Shown piece after piece: positions 16,084 to 23,034 of a DNA stretch of 30,398 bases. The first letter of the stretch is position 1. The number at the start of each line of letters is the position of its first letter. The DNA is from an uncultured bacterium (GTDB lineage: Bacteria > Bacillota > Clostridia > Oscillospirales > Oscillospiraceae): NCBI GenBank assembly GCA_947364395.1, contig CANASS010000025.1, forward strand, positions 1 through 30,398. Reading direction: 5' to 3'. The notes under the pieces are model-generated. The model was not told the DNA's origin. It saw only the letters and a program-made list of their open reading frames with translations, and did no database searches. The position numbers were made by a program, and so were the translations under genes.

Positions 16084-16108
16084 TTGATCGAGCTCCTTTC
16101 TGTGACGG

Positions 16109-16136
16109 GGGGAGGCCACTTTCGGGCGGCCTCCCC
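16109..16136. repeat. Hairpin inside the minus-strand operon
   Basis: Arms GGGGAGGCC (16109-16117) and GGCCTCCCC (16128-16136), 10-nt loop, between the dehydrogenase stop (16163) and the small symporter subunit (16083). There is no T run on the minus strand. It may protect or separate the upstream enzyme mRNA from the transporter mRNA. Confidence 0.6.
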
Positions 16137-16162
16137 GTTCGGATCACCCCTTTGAGGCGTGG

Positions 16163-17302
16163 TTACAGCCCCATGCGGGCGGCGATAACCATCTTCTGCA
16201 CCTCGGAGGTGCCCTCGTAGATTTCGGTGATCTTGGCGTCCCGCATCATGCGCTCCACGGGGTAGTCGCGGGTGTAGCCGTAGCCGCCGAAGAGCTGCAC
16301 CGCCCGCCAGGTGACTTCCCGGGCGGTCTCGGAGGCGAACAGCTTGGCCATGGCCGCCTGGTCGGAGTAGGAGTCCCCGGCGTCCTTGGAGGCGGCGGCC
16401 CGGTAGACCAGCAGGCGGGCGGCGTCCACCCGGGTCTGCATCTCCGCCAGCATGAACTGGGTGTTCTGGAACTTGGAGATGGACCTGCCGAACTGGACCC
16501 GGTCCTTCACATACTTCACCGTCTCGTCAATGGCCCCCTGGGCGATGCCCAGGGCCTGGGCTGCGATGCCGATGCGCCCGCCGTCCAGGGTCATCATGGC
16601 GATCTTGAAGCCCTTGTTCAGCTCGCCCAGCAGGTTCTCCTTGGGCACCTTCACGTTCTCAAACACCAGCTCGCAGGTGGAGGAGCCCCGGATGCCCATC
16701 TTCTTCTCGTGGCTGCCGAAGGAGAAGCCCTCCCAGCCCTTCTCGACGATGAAGGCGGAGATGCCCTTGTTGCCCGCGGCCTTGTCGGTCATGGCGAACA
16801 CCACGTAGGTGTCGGCCACCTCGCCGTTGGTGATGAAGATCTTGGAGCCGTTGAGCAGCCAGTGGTCGCCCTTGTCCTCGGCGATGGTGCGCTGCATGGC
16901 GGCGTCGGTGCCGGCGCTGGGCTCGGTGAGGCCGAAAGCGCCCAGCTTTTCACCGGCGGCCAGGTCGGGCAGGTACTTTTCCTTCTGCTCCTGGGTGCCG
17001 AAGTGCTCGATGGGCCAGCAGCACAAGGAGGTGTGGGCGGAGATGGTGACGCCGGTGCTGGCGCAGGCCTTGGAGATCTCCTCCACCGCCATGACGTACT
17101 CCAGGTTGCCCATGCCCACGCCGCCGAACTCCTCGGCGATGGGGATGCCCAGCAGGCCGATTTCGCCCATCTTGGGGATGAGCTCGGCGGGGAAGCGCTC
17201 CTGCTCGTCCAGCTCGGCGGCGATGGGGCGCAGCTCCTTATCCACAAACTCCCGGAACATGGTCTGCATCAGCTGCTGTTCGTCATTCCACTTAAATTCC
17301 AT
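16163..17302 (-). CDS. Acyl-CoA dehydrogenase, butyryl-CoA-dehydrogenase type
   Basis: A 379-residue FAD enzyme of normal length. The signatures LTEPSAGTDA (about residues 124-133) and ITNGEVAD line the flavin and substrate site, QLFGGYGYTRDYPVERMMRD is the C-terminal ACAD signature, and IYEGTSEVQ carries the catalytic base at Glu363, the position used by short- and medium-chain enzymes. The helix-G position has Gly-Gly (MTLDGGRIGIAAQ), as in clostridial Bcd. In the reductive direction it would convert an enoyl-CoA to an acyl-CoA with electrons from an electron-transfer flavoprotein. It is 36 bp downstream of the caiA-like gene. ATG 17302 has AAAGGAG upstream. It may act on the same CoA ester or on a later intermediate. 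Confidence 0.92.
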   Translation of the reverse strand: MEFKWNDEQQLMQTMFREFVDKELRPIAAELDEQERFPAELIPKMGEIGLLGIPIAEEFGGVGMGNLEYVMAVEEISKACASTGVTISAHTSLCCWPIEHFGTQEQKEKYLPDLAAGEKLGAFGLTEPSAGTDAAMQRTIAEDKGDHWLLNGSKIFITNGEVADTYVVFAMTDKAAGNKGISAFIVEKGWEGFSFGSHEKKMGIRGSSTCELVFENVKVPKENLLGELNKGFKIAMMTLDGGRIGIAAQALGIAQGAIDETVKYVKDRVQFGRSISKFQNTQFMLAEMQTRVDAARLLVYRAAASKDAGDSYSDQAAMAKLFASETAREVTWRAVQLFGGYGYTRDYPVERMMRDAKITEIYEGTSEVQKMVIAARMGL

Positions 17303-17338
17303 GGGAAAACACTCCTTTTCAGACGAATTATTCTGGAC

Positions 17339-18475
17339 TCAGCGGTACTTTTTCAGCACCTGGCGGGCGGCGATGACGGTCTGGATCTCGCCGGTGCCGC
17401 CGGAGATGCGGGTGATGCGCACGTCGCGGTAGATGCGGCTGACCCGGCTGCCGCAGAAGCCGATGCCGCCCAGAATCTGGAGGGCGTGGTCCACCACGAT
17501 GTTGGCGCTCTCAGAGCAGTACTGCTTGGCAATGGACGCCTCCGCCCGGGTGAGCATGCCGTTGTCCTTGTTCCATGCGTAGTGGAGCAGCATGTTGCGC
17601 ATGGCCTCGATGCGCATGGTCATCTCCATGATGTGGTTCTGGATGAGCTGGAGGCGGCCGATCTCCTGGCCCTTGACGATGCGCTGGTTGGCATAGCGGC
17701 AGGCGTCCTCATAGGCGCACAGGGCCTGGCCATAGGCGTTGAACGCGTCGATGAGCCGCTCGTAGTCGAAGCCCTTGCTGGTGGCCATCAGGCCGTTGCC
17801 CTCGAAGGAGAACATATCGGACTCGTCGATCTCCACATCGTCGAACCAGATGTCGTTGACGTTCTCCATGTTCAGGCCCATCTTCTCCATGGGCTCCTTC
17901 TTGCAGTTGGGCACGTTGGTGGGCACAAACCACAGGGTGAGCTGCTCCGGGTTGTCCGTGTTCTTGGCCAGGGTCAGGCAGTAGTCGCTGTCCTGCGCGC
18001 CGGAGATGAAGTGCTTGTGGCCGTTGATGTACACCTTGCCGTTGCGGCGGGTGTAGGTGGTGGCGATGGCCGCCGGGGACAGGTCGGTGCCCGCGTTGGG
18101 CTCGGAGAAGCCCTGGGCGAAGGCGGGCTTGCCCTCAAAGAACAGGGGCATAAACTTGTCGATCTGCTCCTTGGTGCCGTTCTCCAGCAGGGCGTCGGCC
18201 TTCACGTGGTCCCAGAAGAGGTAGATGGGTCCGCCGCAGCGGCCCAGGGCCTCCATCACCAGGAACATGGTGACGGCGCCCTCGCCGTCGCCTCCGGCCT
18301 CCTCGGGCAGGAACATGCTGAACAAGCCCAGCTCGTCCAGGATATCCCACCACTTCTTGGGGTGCTCGTGGTTTTTGTCGCAGTCCTGGAAGTAGGTCTC
18401 CAGGTTCTCACGGTTCATGGCGTCCTCAATGGCCTGTACCATCAATTCCTGCTCTTCTGTCGGTCTGAAATCCAT
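17339..18475 (-). CDS. caiA: CaiA-like acyl-CoA dehydrogenase (crotonobetainyl-CoA reductase type)
   Basis: The 378-residue flavoprotein agrees with enterobacterial CaiA, as recalled, over long stretches: N-terminal MDF...EEQEL, TTYTRRNGKVYINGHK, FDDVEIDE.DMF, FDYERL, CAYEDACRYANQR, RLQLIQ, ISGGTGEIQ and a C-terminal VLKKYR. CaiA reduces crotonobetainyl-CoA to gamma-butyrobetainyl-CoA. The usual catalytic Glu of IYEGT is Gly359 here (ISGGT), while Glu239 in FDYERL occupies the helix-G position that supplies the base in isovaleryl-CoA and long-chain dehydrogenases. The site is therefore rearranged, not lost. ATG 18475 follows a GAGGGA site. It lies 73 bp downstream of the caiD-like gene. The substrate could be another enoyl-CoA. 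Confidence 0.88.
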   Translation of the reverse strand: MDFRPTEEQELMVQAIEDAMNRENLETYFQDCDKNHEHPKKWWDILDELGLFSMFLPEEAGGDGEGAVTMFLVMEALGRCGGPIYLFWDHVKADALLENGTKEQIDKFMPLFFEGKPAFAQGFSEPNAGTDLSPAAIATTYTRRNGKVYINGHKHFISGAQDSDYCLTLAKNTDNPEQLTLWFVPTNVPNCKKEPMEKMGLNMENVNDIWFDDVEIDESDMFSFEGNGLMATSKGFDYERLIDAFNAYGQALCAYEDACRYANQRIVKGQEIGRLQLIQNHIMEMTMRIEAMRNMLLHYAWNKDNGMLTRAEASIAKQYCSESANIVVDHALQILGGIGFCGSRVSRIYRDVRITRISGGTGEIQTVIAARQVLKKYR

Positions 18476-18548
18476 ACTCGGGTCCCTCCATAATAGTCAA
18501 TTATTTTGGCGGCCCCGTCCGCAGCGGCGGAGGGCCGGTTCCAACGGT

Positions 18549-19328
18549 TCAGCGGTTCTTCCACTGGGGCGGGCGCTTCTCCAGGAAGGCCAAGGGGCCC
18601 TCCTTGGCGTCCTCGGTGCCCTCCACGTACTTCCACGCCATGTAGCGGCACACCCGCATCCCGTCCTCCACGGAGGTATGGGGGGCCATGTGGAGGATCT
18701 GCTTGGCCAGCCGCATGGGGATGGGGGCGTTGGCGGCCATCCGCTGGGCAAGCTCCATGGCCTTGTCCATCACCTGCTCCTTGGGCACCACATGGTTGAC
18801 CAGTCCCACCTCATAGGCCCGCTGGGCGTTGATGAGGTTGCCGGTGAGGCACATCTCGGAGGCGATCTTGGCGGGGATCAGCTTGGGCAGGCGGACCAGG
18901 CCGCCGCTGGTGGCCAGCAGTCCCACCTTCACCTCGGTGAGGCCGAACCGGGCGTGGTCGGCGGCCACGATCACGTCGCAGGCCAGGGCGATTTCCAGGC
19001 CGCCGGCCACCGCCGTGCCGTTACAGGCGCATACGATGGGCTTGGCGCACAGCCGCTCGGTGATCCCGGCGAAGCCGTGCTCAGTCTCGGTGAGGCACTC
19101 GCCGTTCTCGCCCAGCGCGGCCAGGTCCTCCCCGGCGCAGAAGCTGCGCTCCCCGGCGCCGGTGATGAGGATGGCCCCCACCGCCGGGTCCTTCTCCGCG
19201 TTGTTGAAGATGGCCTCCAGCTCGTTGGCGGTGTCCGGGTCGATGGCGTTGCGCTTCTCCTCCCGGTTCAGGGTGACGATGAGCACGCCGTCCTTCAGCT
19301 GGGTGAGAACGTTTTTCTTCTCTTCCAT
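18549..19328 (-). CDS. caiD: CaiD-like enoyl-CoA hydratase (crotonase family)
   Basis: The 259-residue crotonase has FCAGEDLAAL (about 63-72) for the CoA pocket, NGTAVAGGLEIALACD forming the oxyanion hole, and both catalytic glutamates, Glu112 (GGLE) and Glu132 (TEVKVG). The segment SGGLVRLPKLIPAKIASEM and the C-terminus EDAKEGPLAFLEKRPPQWKN parallel CaiD, as I remember it, closely enough to favour a crotonobetainyl-CoA hydratase-like role (carnityl-CoA to or from crotonobetainyl-CoA) over a generic beta-oxidation hydratase. ATG 19328 lies after an AGGTGAAT ribosome site. It follows the MBL-fold gene by 34 bp and precedes caiA. Substrate assignment remains inference. Confidence 0.88.
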   Translation of the reverse strand: MEEKKNVLTQLKDGVLIVTLNREEKRNAIDPDTANELEAIFNNAEKDPAVGAILITGAGERSFCAGEDLAALGENGECLTETEHGFAGITERLCAKPIVCACNGTAVAGGLEIALACDVIVAADHARFGLTEVKVGLLATSGGLVRLPKLIPAKIASEMCLTGNLINAQRAYEVGLVNHVVPKEQVMDKAMELAQRMAANAPIPMRLAKQILHMAPHTSVEDGMRVCRYMAWKYVEGTEDAKEGPLAFLEKRPPQWKNR

Positions 19329-19362
19329 GGCAATTCACCTCATATAAAAAGTGTTGAGTTTC

Positions 19363-19992
19363 TTAAAGTCCCGCGGCGGCCCGCAGCCAGGGGTTGCCCC
19401 GCCGCTCCTCCTCCAGGGTGGAGTCCTCCTCGTGGCCGGGCAGGACGCGGAAATCCCCTTCCAGCGCCGCCAGTTTGGCCAGGGATGCGTTCATCTGCCG
19501 GTCGTCTCCCCCCGGGAAGTCGGTGCGGCCTATGTCCCCGTGGAACAGGGTGTCCCCGGTGAACAGCGCGTCCCCCGCCTGGAAAACCACGGAGCCGGGG
19601 GTGTGTCCCGGTGTGTGGAGCACCCGGAAGGCCAGCCCCGCCAGGGTCAGTTCCTGCCCGCCGGCCAGGGGCCGCAGGTTGGCGAAGGAGGCCACGGTGG
19701 GCCAGGTCCGGCCCATGTCCCGCTCGGTCAGCGCCTGGGGCACGTCCAGGGGATGGCAGTAGACGGGCAGGTCCGGCCAGCGCTTTTGCAGGCCGGGGAC
19801 GGCCAGGATATGGTCGTAGTGCCCGTGGGTGAGCAGCACCGCCTCGGGGGTAAGCTCCAGGCTGTCCAGCAGCCTGAGCAGGCCGGGGGCGTCGTCCGCC
19901 GGGTCGATGAGCACCGCAGGGCCGGGGCCGCCGCCCCACGCAATATAGCAGTTGGTGAAAAAGTCCCCGGCCACCATGCACCGTATCTCCAT
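19363..19992 (-). CDS. MBL-fold hydrolase (glyoxalase II-like)
   Basis: A 209-residue metallo-beta-lactamase-fold enzyme. THGHYDH supplies the HxHxDH zinc motif. HTPGHTPGS gives the next His ligand, FTGDTLF the bridging Asp, and PGHEEDS the last His. This set is that of hydroxyacylglutathione hydrolase and related thioester hydrolases, cytoplasmic and with two metals. Of two close ATGs, 19992 is chosen because AGGAG is 8 nt away, whereas 19998 would leave only 2 nt. It sits between the CoA-transferase genes and caiD, where a CoA-thioester or other ester hydrolase might recycle intermediates (inference). A general housekeeping hydrolase is the alternative. Confidence 0.88.
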   Translation of the reverse strand: MEIRCMVAGDFFTNCYIAWGGGPGPAVLIDPADDAPGLLRLLDSLELTPEAVLLTHGHYDHILAVPGLQKRWPDLPVYCHPLDVPQALTERDMGRTWPTVASFANLRPLAGGQELTLAGLAFRVLHTPGHTPGSVVFQAGDALFTGDTLFHGDIGRTDFPGGDDRQMNASLAKLAALEGDFRVLPGHEEDSTLEEERRGNPWLRAAAGL

Positions 19993-20017
19993 GGGCATCG
20001 CTCCTTTTGGAATGGTT

Positions 20018-20073
20018 GGGGAACTTCTGAATAAATCCGCAAAGTGCCGCAGACGCATTTATTCAGAGCTCCC
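20018..20073. repeat. Imperfect palindrome with TIR-like ends
   Basis: CTGAATAAAT (20027-20036) pairs perfectly with ATTTATTCAG (20057-20066). The arms extend outward to GGGA/TCCC with small offsets, reaching the stop codon of the CoA-transferase gene at 20074. The ends GGGAACTTCTGAATAAAT and, on the other strand, GGGAGCTCTGAATAAAT resemble terminal inverted repeats of an insertion sequence or a tiny MITE. An intercistronic hairpin is the simpler alternative. Confidence 0.6.
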
Positions 20074-21282
20074 TTAGATCAGGCTGGCTCCCACCACGCC
20101 GTCGGCGTACAGTTTGTCGATCTCCGACTGGGTGTAGCCCAGGTCCCGCAGCACATCGGTGGTGTCCTCCCCCAGCAGGGGCGCGCCCCGGCGGATGGGG
20201 ATGGTTTCGCCGTCAAAGTGAATGGGGTTGGAGTAGAACCGCATGAGGCCGATCTTTTTCTGGTCCACCAGCTGGGTCAGCTCCGTCTGGCCGGCGTGGC
20301 CGGAGGTATACGCCTCAATGAAGGACAGCACCGCCGACGCGGGCACGTCCGCCGCCAGCAGCCTGGACTCGATCTCCTCCCGGCGCAGGCGGACGGTGGC
20401 TGTGGTGACGGCCTCAGCCAGCTCGTCCCTGTGGGCGACCCGGGCGGCGTTATCGGCGAAGCGGGGATCATCCAGCCACTCGGGATGGCCCAGGGCCCCG
20501 CACAGGGCCTGCCAGCGCTCCTCGGTGTCGGCGATGATGACGCACCAGCCGTCCCGTGCCTCGAACATCCCGTAGGGGGCGGTGAAGCGGTCGTGGTCGC
20601 CGAAGCGGGCCTGAGCCCGGCCGTGGAGGCTGAAGTCTATGATGGTCTCCTCGCAGGCCTGCATCCCCACGTCCATCATGGACATGTCGATGCGGCACCC
20701 CTGCCCGGTGCGCCGGGCGTTGATGAGGGCCATCAGCACCGCGTTGAGGCCGTACAGGCCGGTGATGGTGTCGCCGATGCAGTTGCCGGCCTTCATGGGC
20801 GGGCCCTCCGGGTCGCCGTTGGAGGCGGCGAAGCCGCTGCGGGCCTCGGCGATGGCGTCGTAGCAGGGCAGCTTCATCAGCGGGCCGGAGGCCCCGAAGC
20901 CGCTGAGGGAGATGAACACCAGCTTGGGGTTGAGCTCCTTCAGCTTCTCATACCCCAGGCCCAGCCGGTCGATGGAGCCGCTTTTGAAGTTCTCAATGAC
21001 CACGTCGGCCTTCTTGGCCATCTCATAGATCACCGCCTTGCCCTCGGGGGCGGCCAGGTTCATTTCGACGCTTTTCTTATTTTTATTGTAGGATACGAAC
21101 ATGGTGCCCAGATCGTTGAGGAAGGGGTCCCACACCCGGCACTGGTCGCCGCCGCCGTACCGCTCGATCTTCCACACCTCGGCCCCCATGTCCGCCAGCT
21201 GCCACGCGGTGAAGGGGCCCGCCAGGGCGATGGTGAAATCCAGCACCTTCAAGCCCTCGAGAGGGAGTTTCTTTTCCATCAT
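20074..21282 (-). CDS. Family III CoA-transferase (CaiB/BaiF), copy 1
   Basis: A 402-residue enzyme of typical length. LEGLKVLDFTIALAGPFTAWQLADMGAEVWKIE is the CoA-binding N-terminal Rossmann part (only key residues count: G-L-V-L and A-G-P). VSYNKNKKSVEMNL, the VIENFK loop and LSGFGASGP follow. Asp142 in CYDAIAEARSG is the residue that forms the aspartyl-CoA thioester intermediate. The C-terminus (GEDTTDVLRDLGYTQSEIDKL) matches the family's closing helix. CaiB swaps CoA between carnitine-type acids; BaiF and Frc use other acids. ATG 21282 or the adjacent ATG 21279 follows AAAGGAG. It is 24 bp downstream of copy 2, so the two are likely co-expressed. I judge this copy closer to CaiB than copy 2. 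Confidence 0.92.
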   Translation of the reverse strand: MMEKKLPLEGLKVLDFTIALAGPFTAWQLADMGAEVWKIERYGGGDQCRVWDPFLNDLGTMFVSYNKNKKSVEMNLAAPEGKAVIYEMAKKADVVIENFKSGSIDRLGLGYEKLKELNPKLVFISLSGFGASGPLMKLPCYDAIAEARSGFAASNGDPEGPPMKAGNCIGDTITGLYGLNAVLMALINARRTGQGCRIDMSMMDVGMQACEETIIDFSLHGRAQARFGDHDRFTAPYGMFEARDGWCVIIADTEERWQALCGALGHPEWLDDPRFADNAARVAHRDELAEAVTTATVRLRREEIESRLLAADVPASAVLSFIEAYTSGHAGQTELTQLVDQKKIGLMRFYSNPIHFDGETIPIRRGAPLLGEDTTDVLRDLGYTQSEIDKLYADGVVGASLI

Positions 21283-21306
21283 GCCGATGCTCCTTTCCGC
21301 CTGTGC

Positions 21307-22497
21307 TCAGACCACGCCCTGCCGGCGCAGGTCCGCGATCTCCCGCTCTCCCACGCCCAGCCCGGCCAGCACCTGGTCCGTATGCTGTCCCAGGGCCGGG
21401 GCGGGAGCGGGCGCCTCCGCGTCGTCCTGGGCCCCGTCCAGGAACTTAGCGGGCCGGCCCAGCTGCTTGTGGCGGCCCAGGACGGGGTCCTCCGCCTCCA
21501 GGAGCATCCGCCGCGCCGCCACCTGGGCGTCGCCCATCAGCTCACCCACGGTGTTGCAGGGCCCGCCGGGCACCATGGCCTCCTGGCAGATGCGGTCCGC
21601 CTCCTCAATGGTGATGGAGCGGAAATAGTCCCGGAGCTGGCCGTCCAGCTCGCCGAAATAGTGCTTCATGGACCGGTCCGGGTCGTGGGCGTAGACGGTG
21701 CCCTCTCCCCAGTCCGCCCGGCCCGCCCCGGCGGCGAAGGCCAGCCACTGGGCGTCGCTGCCGATGCTCAGGGCGAACCAGCCGTTTTTGCACTGGAACG
21801 TGTCGGTGGGATTGGTGGTGGGGAAGCCGTTTCCGATGCGTTTGGGCAGGACGTTCAGACCCTGAAGGCCCTGGACATAGGTGTCGTCCACGGAGCAGAT
21901 GGCCTGCCAGCTGGACACGGACACCTTTCTGCCCTCGCCGCTCTCCTGGGCGTCCAGGTAAGCGGCCATCATCCCGGCGGTCAGGTGCCAGGCCCCGTAA
22001 TAATAGGCCAGGGGCGGGCCGATCCGGGTGGGCTTATCCGGCATGCCCGTCTTTTCCAGCAGGCCGGTGCGGGCCATCACCAGCAGGTCGTAGTCGGGCA
22101 GGTCCTTCCACGGCCCCTCCTTCCCGAAGGGGGTGAGCACGCCGTAGATCAGCCTGGGGTTGAGGGCCTTAAGCGCCTCGTAGCCCAGCCCCAGCGGCTC
22201 CAGCCGCTTCTCGGGCACGTTGGCTACCAGCATGTCAAAGCCGGGGACCAGCCTCCGCAAAAGCTCCTGTCCGGCTTGCTGGCCCAGGTCCAACGTGAGG
22301 CTTTTCTTTCCCCGGTTATAATAAGGGGCATAGGGACCGTCCGCCCCATCCGCCCCAGCTCCCCGGCGGCGGATGGAATCGCCCCGCCCCGGCGGCTCGA
22401 TCTTCAGCACCTCGGCGCCGTAGTCGGCGAACAGGCTGCCCGGATAGGGATTGCCGTCGGTCAGGTCGAGGATCTTTAAGGACGCCAATGGTTTCAT
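21307..22497 (-). CDS. Family III CoA-transferase (CaiB/BaiF), copy 2
   Basis: A 396-residue divergent member of the same family, with ADYGAEVLKIEPPGRGD in the N-terminal nucleotide fold, NRGKKSLTLDL, VANVPEKRLEPLGLGYE and the likely catalytic Asp137 in DYDLLVMARTGL. It differs from copy 1 by missing the usual G-P-F segment (NPYPGSLFADYG) and by an Ala/Pro-rich linker near the C-terminus (DDAEAPAPAPALGQ). It is the first gene of the minus-strand run, reading out of the divergent control region. ATG 22497 has AAAGGAG about 12 nt upstream; TTG 22506 is an alternative with only 3 nt spacing. Two dissimilar transferases might form a heteromer or handle different CoA donors. Confidence 0.88.
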   Translation of the reverse strand: MKPLASLKILDLTDGNPYPGSLFADYGAEVLKIEPPGRGDSIRRRGAGADGADGPYAPYYNRGKKSLTLDLGQQAGQELLRRLVPGFDMLVANVPEKRLEPLGLGYEALKALNPRLIYGVLTPFGKEGPWKDLPDYDLLVMARTGLLEKTGMPDKPTRIGPPLAYYYGAWHLTAGMMAAYLDAQESGEGRKVSVSSWQAICSVDDTYVQGLQGLNVLPKRIGNGFPTTNPTDTFQCKNGWFALSIGSDAQWLAFAAGAGRADWGEGTVYAHDPDRSMKHYFGELDGQLRDYFRSITIEEADRICQEAMVPGGPCNTVGELMGDAQVAARRMLLEAEDPVLGRHKQLGRPAKFLDGAQDDAEAPAPAPALGQHTDQVLAGLGVGEREIADLRRQGVV

Positions 22498-22553
22498 TGC
22501 GTGCAACCGCTCCTTTCCCGATTCCAGCTCGTCCGGCGTCAGCGCTCAGCCGC

Positions 22554-22565
22554 TTTAACGATAAA
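22554..22565. promoter_or_regulatory. LacI-type operator candidate, site 1
   Basis: TTTAACGATAAA differs at one position from the palindrome TTTAACGTTAAA with a central CG, as is usual for LacI-family sites. It would lie about 30 nt inside the minus-strand transcript. Confidence 0.6.
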
Positions 22566-22598
22566 ACGACAAATTGACCCGGATTTACCGGCTTAAAA

Positions 22599-22626
22599 AT
22601 AGTAAACTCGTTACTTTAACGTGCAA
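22599..22626 (-). promoter_or_regulatory. Tentative promoter of the minus-strand cai-like arm
   Basis: Minus-strand TTGCAC (22626-22621) and TACTAT (22604-22599) are 16 bp apart. Each hexamer matches consensus only partly. Support comes from its overlap with operator site 2. TATGAT at 22631-22626 is another -10 candidate without a good -35. Confidence 0.35.
22615..22626. promoter_or_regulatory. LacI-type operator candidate, site 2
   Basis: TTTAACGTGCAA has one perfect half-site and a degraded second half. It lies within a 13-bp stretch GTTACTTTAACGT repeated with one mismatch at 22919-22931. Confidence 0.5.
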
Positions 22627-22666
22627 TCATAGGATAGCAAATCCAAGGCCGTTCCGCAAGCGTCAA

Positions 22667-22700
22667 TTTTGACAGTTTTTTATTTAAAAAATTGTCAAAA
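22667..22700. repeat. A/T-rich inverted repeat with two outward TTGACA-like ends
   Basis: Arms TTTTGACAGTTTTTT (22667-22681) and AAAAAATTGTCAAAA (22686-22700) pair with a single G-T wobble around ATTT. Each strand thus carries TTGACA, but no -10 lies at proper spacing for either. It may be a regulator site or a bent-DNA element near the middle of the divergent region. Confidence 0.65.
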
Positions 22701-22856
22701 CGCCCAAAAAAGAAGCCGTCCCACAGTGGAATCCAGTGGGGAAACCGTAATTTTTTCTCAATAATTTTGCAAAAAGAAAAAAATATCCCTTCTTTTTGAA
22801 ACATTTTGATCCGCAAAGATTTTCTTCTCCGCCAAAAAGCACCGCCCATTTTCATG

Positions 22857-22885
22857 TTGACAGCCCCCGGATTTTAGTCTAAAAT
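22857..22885 (+). promoter_or_regulatory. Promoter of the fixA-fixB arm
   Basis: TTGACA (22857-22862) and TAAAAT (22880-22885) with an exact 17-bp spacer. An inverted repeat GATTTTA/TAAAATC (22870-22886, GTC between the arms) overlaps the -10 and might be a second regulator site. Predicted start near 22892 gives a leader of about 140 nt before fixA. Confidence 0.78.
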
Positions 22886-22923
22886 CAAAAGCAGCTTGCG
22901 AAAACCCCACCCAAAGATGTAAC

Positions 22924-22935
22924 TTTAACGTAAAA
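22924..22935. promoter_or_regulatory. LacI-type operator candidate, site 3
   Basis: TTTAACGTAAAA differs at one position from TTTAACGTTAAA. It is placed about 33-44 nt inside the fixA transcript, the position of a roadblock operator, mirroring site 1 on the other arm. Confidence 0.6.
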
Positions 22936-23034
22936 ACTGCCTCACAAAAGAAGTATCTCCCAAATTTCCCATTTGCTGACACGTTCTGCCCGGCAGGGCC
23001 GGGCGCTAGAAAAAGTGGAAGAAAGGTTGATAGC

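Larger units (their letters stand above)
22498..23034. promoter_or_regulatory. Divergent control region between cai-like and fix arms
   Basis: These 537 bp contain no convincing gene and are far richer in A+T than the flanks. They hold three LacI-type operator candidates, a good plus-strand promoter, a tentative minus-strand promoter and a long A/T-rich inverted repeat, each listed separately. A short open frame on the minus strand (22616-22855) lacks a ribosome site and codon bias and is not taken as a gene. Confidence 0.8.

Noticed and set aside
20044..22479. 811-codon plus-strand frame opposite the two CoA-transferases, and similar long frames at 16709-18493 and 22942-24864
   Set aside because: All are mirror frames of well-supported genes with the same compositional artefact.
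22616..22855. 79-codon minus-strand frame in the divergent region
   Set aside because: No ribosome site, A/T-driven composition, and it spans promoter-like and operator-like sequence.
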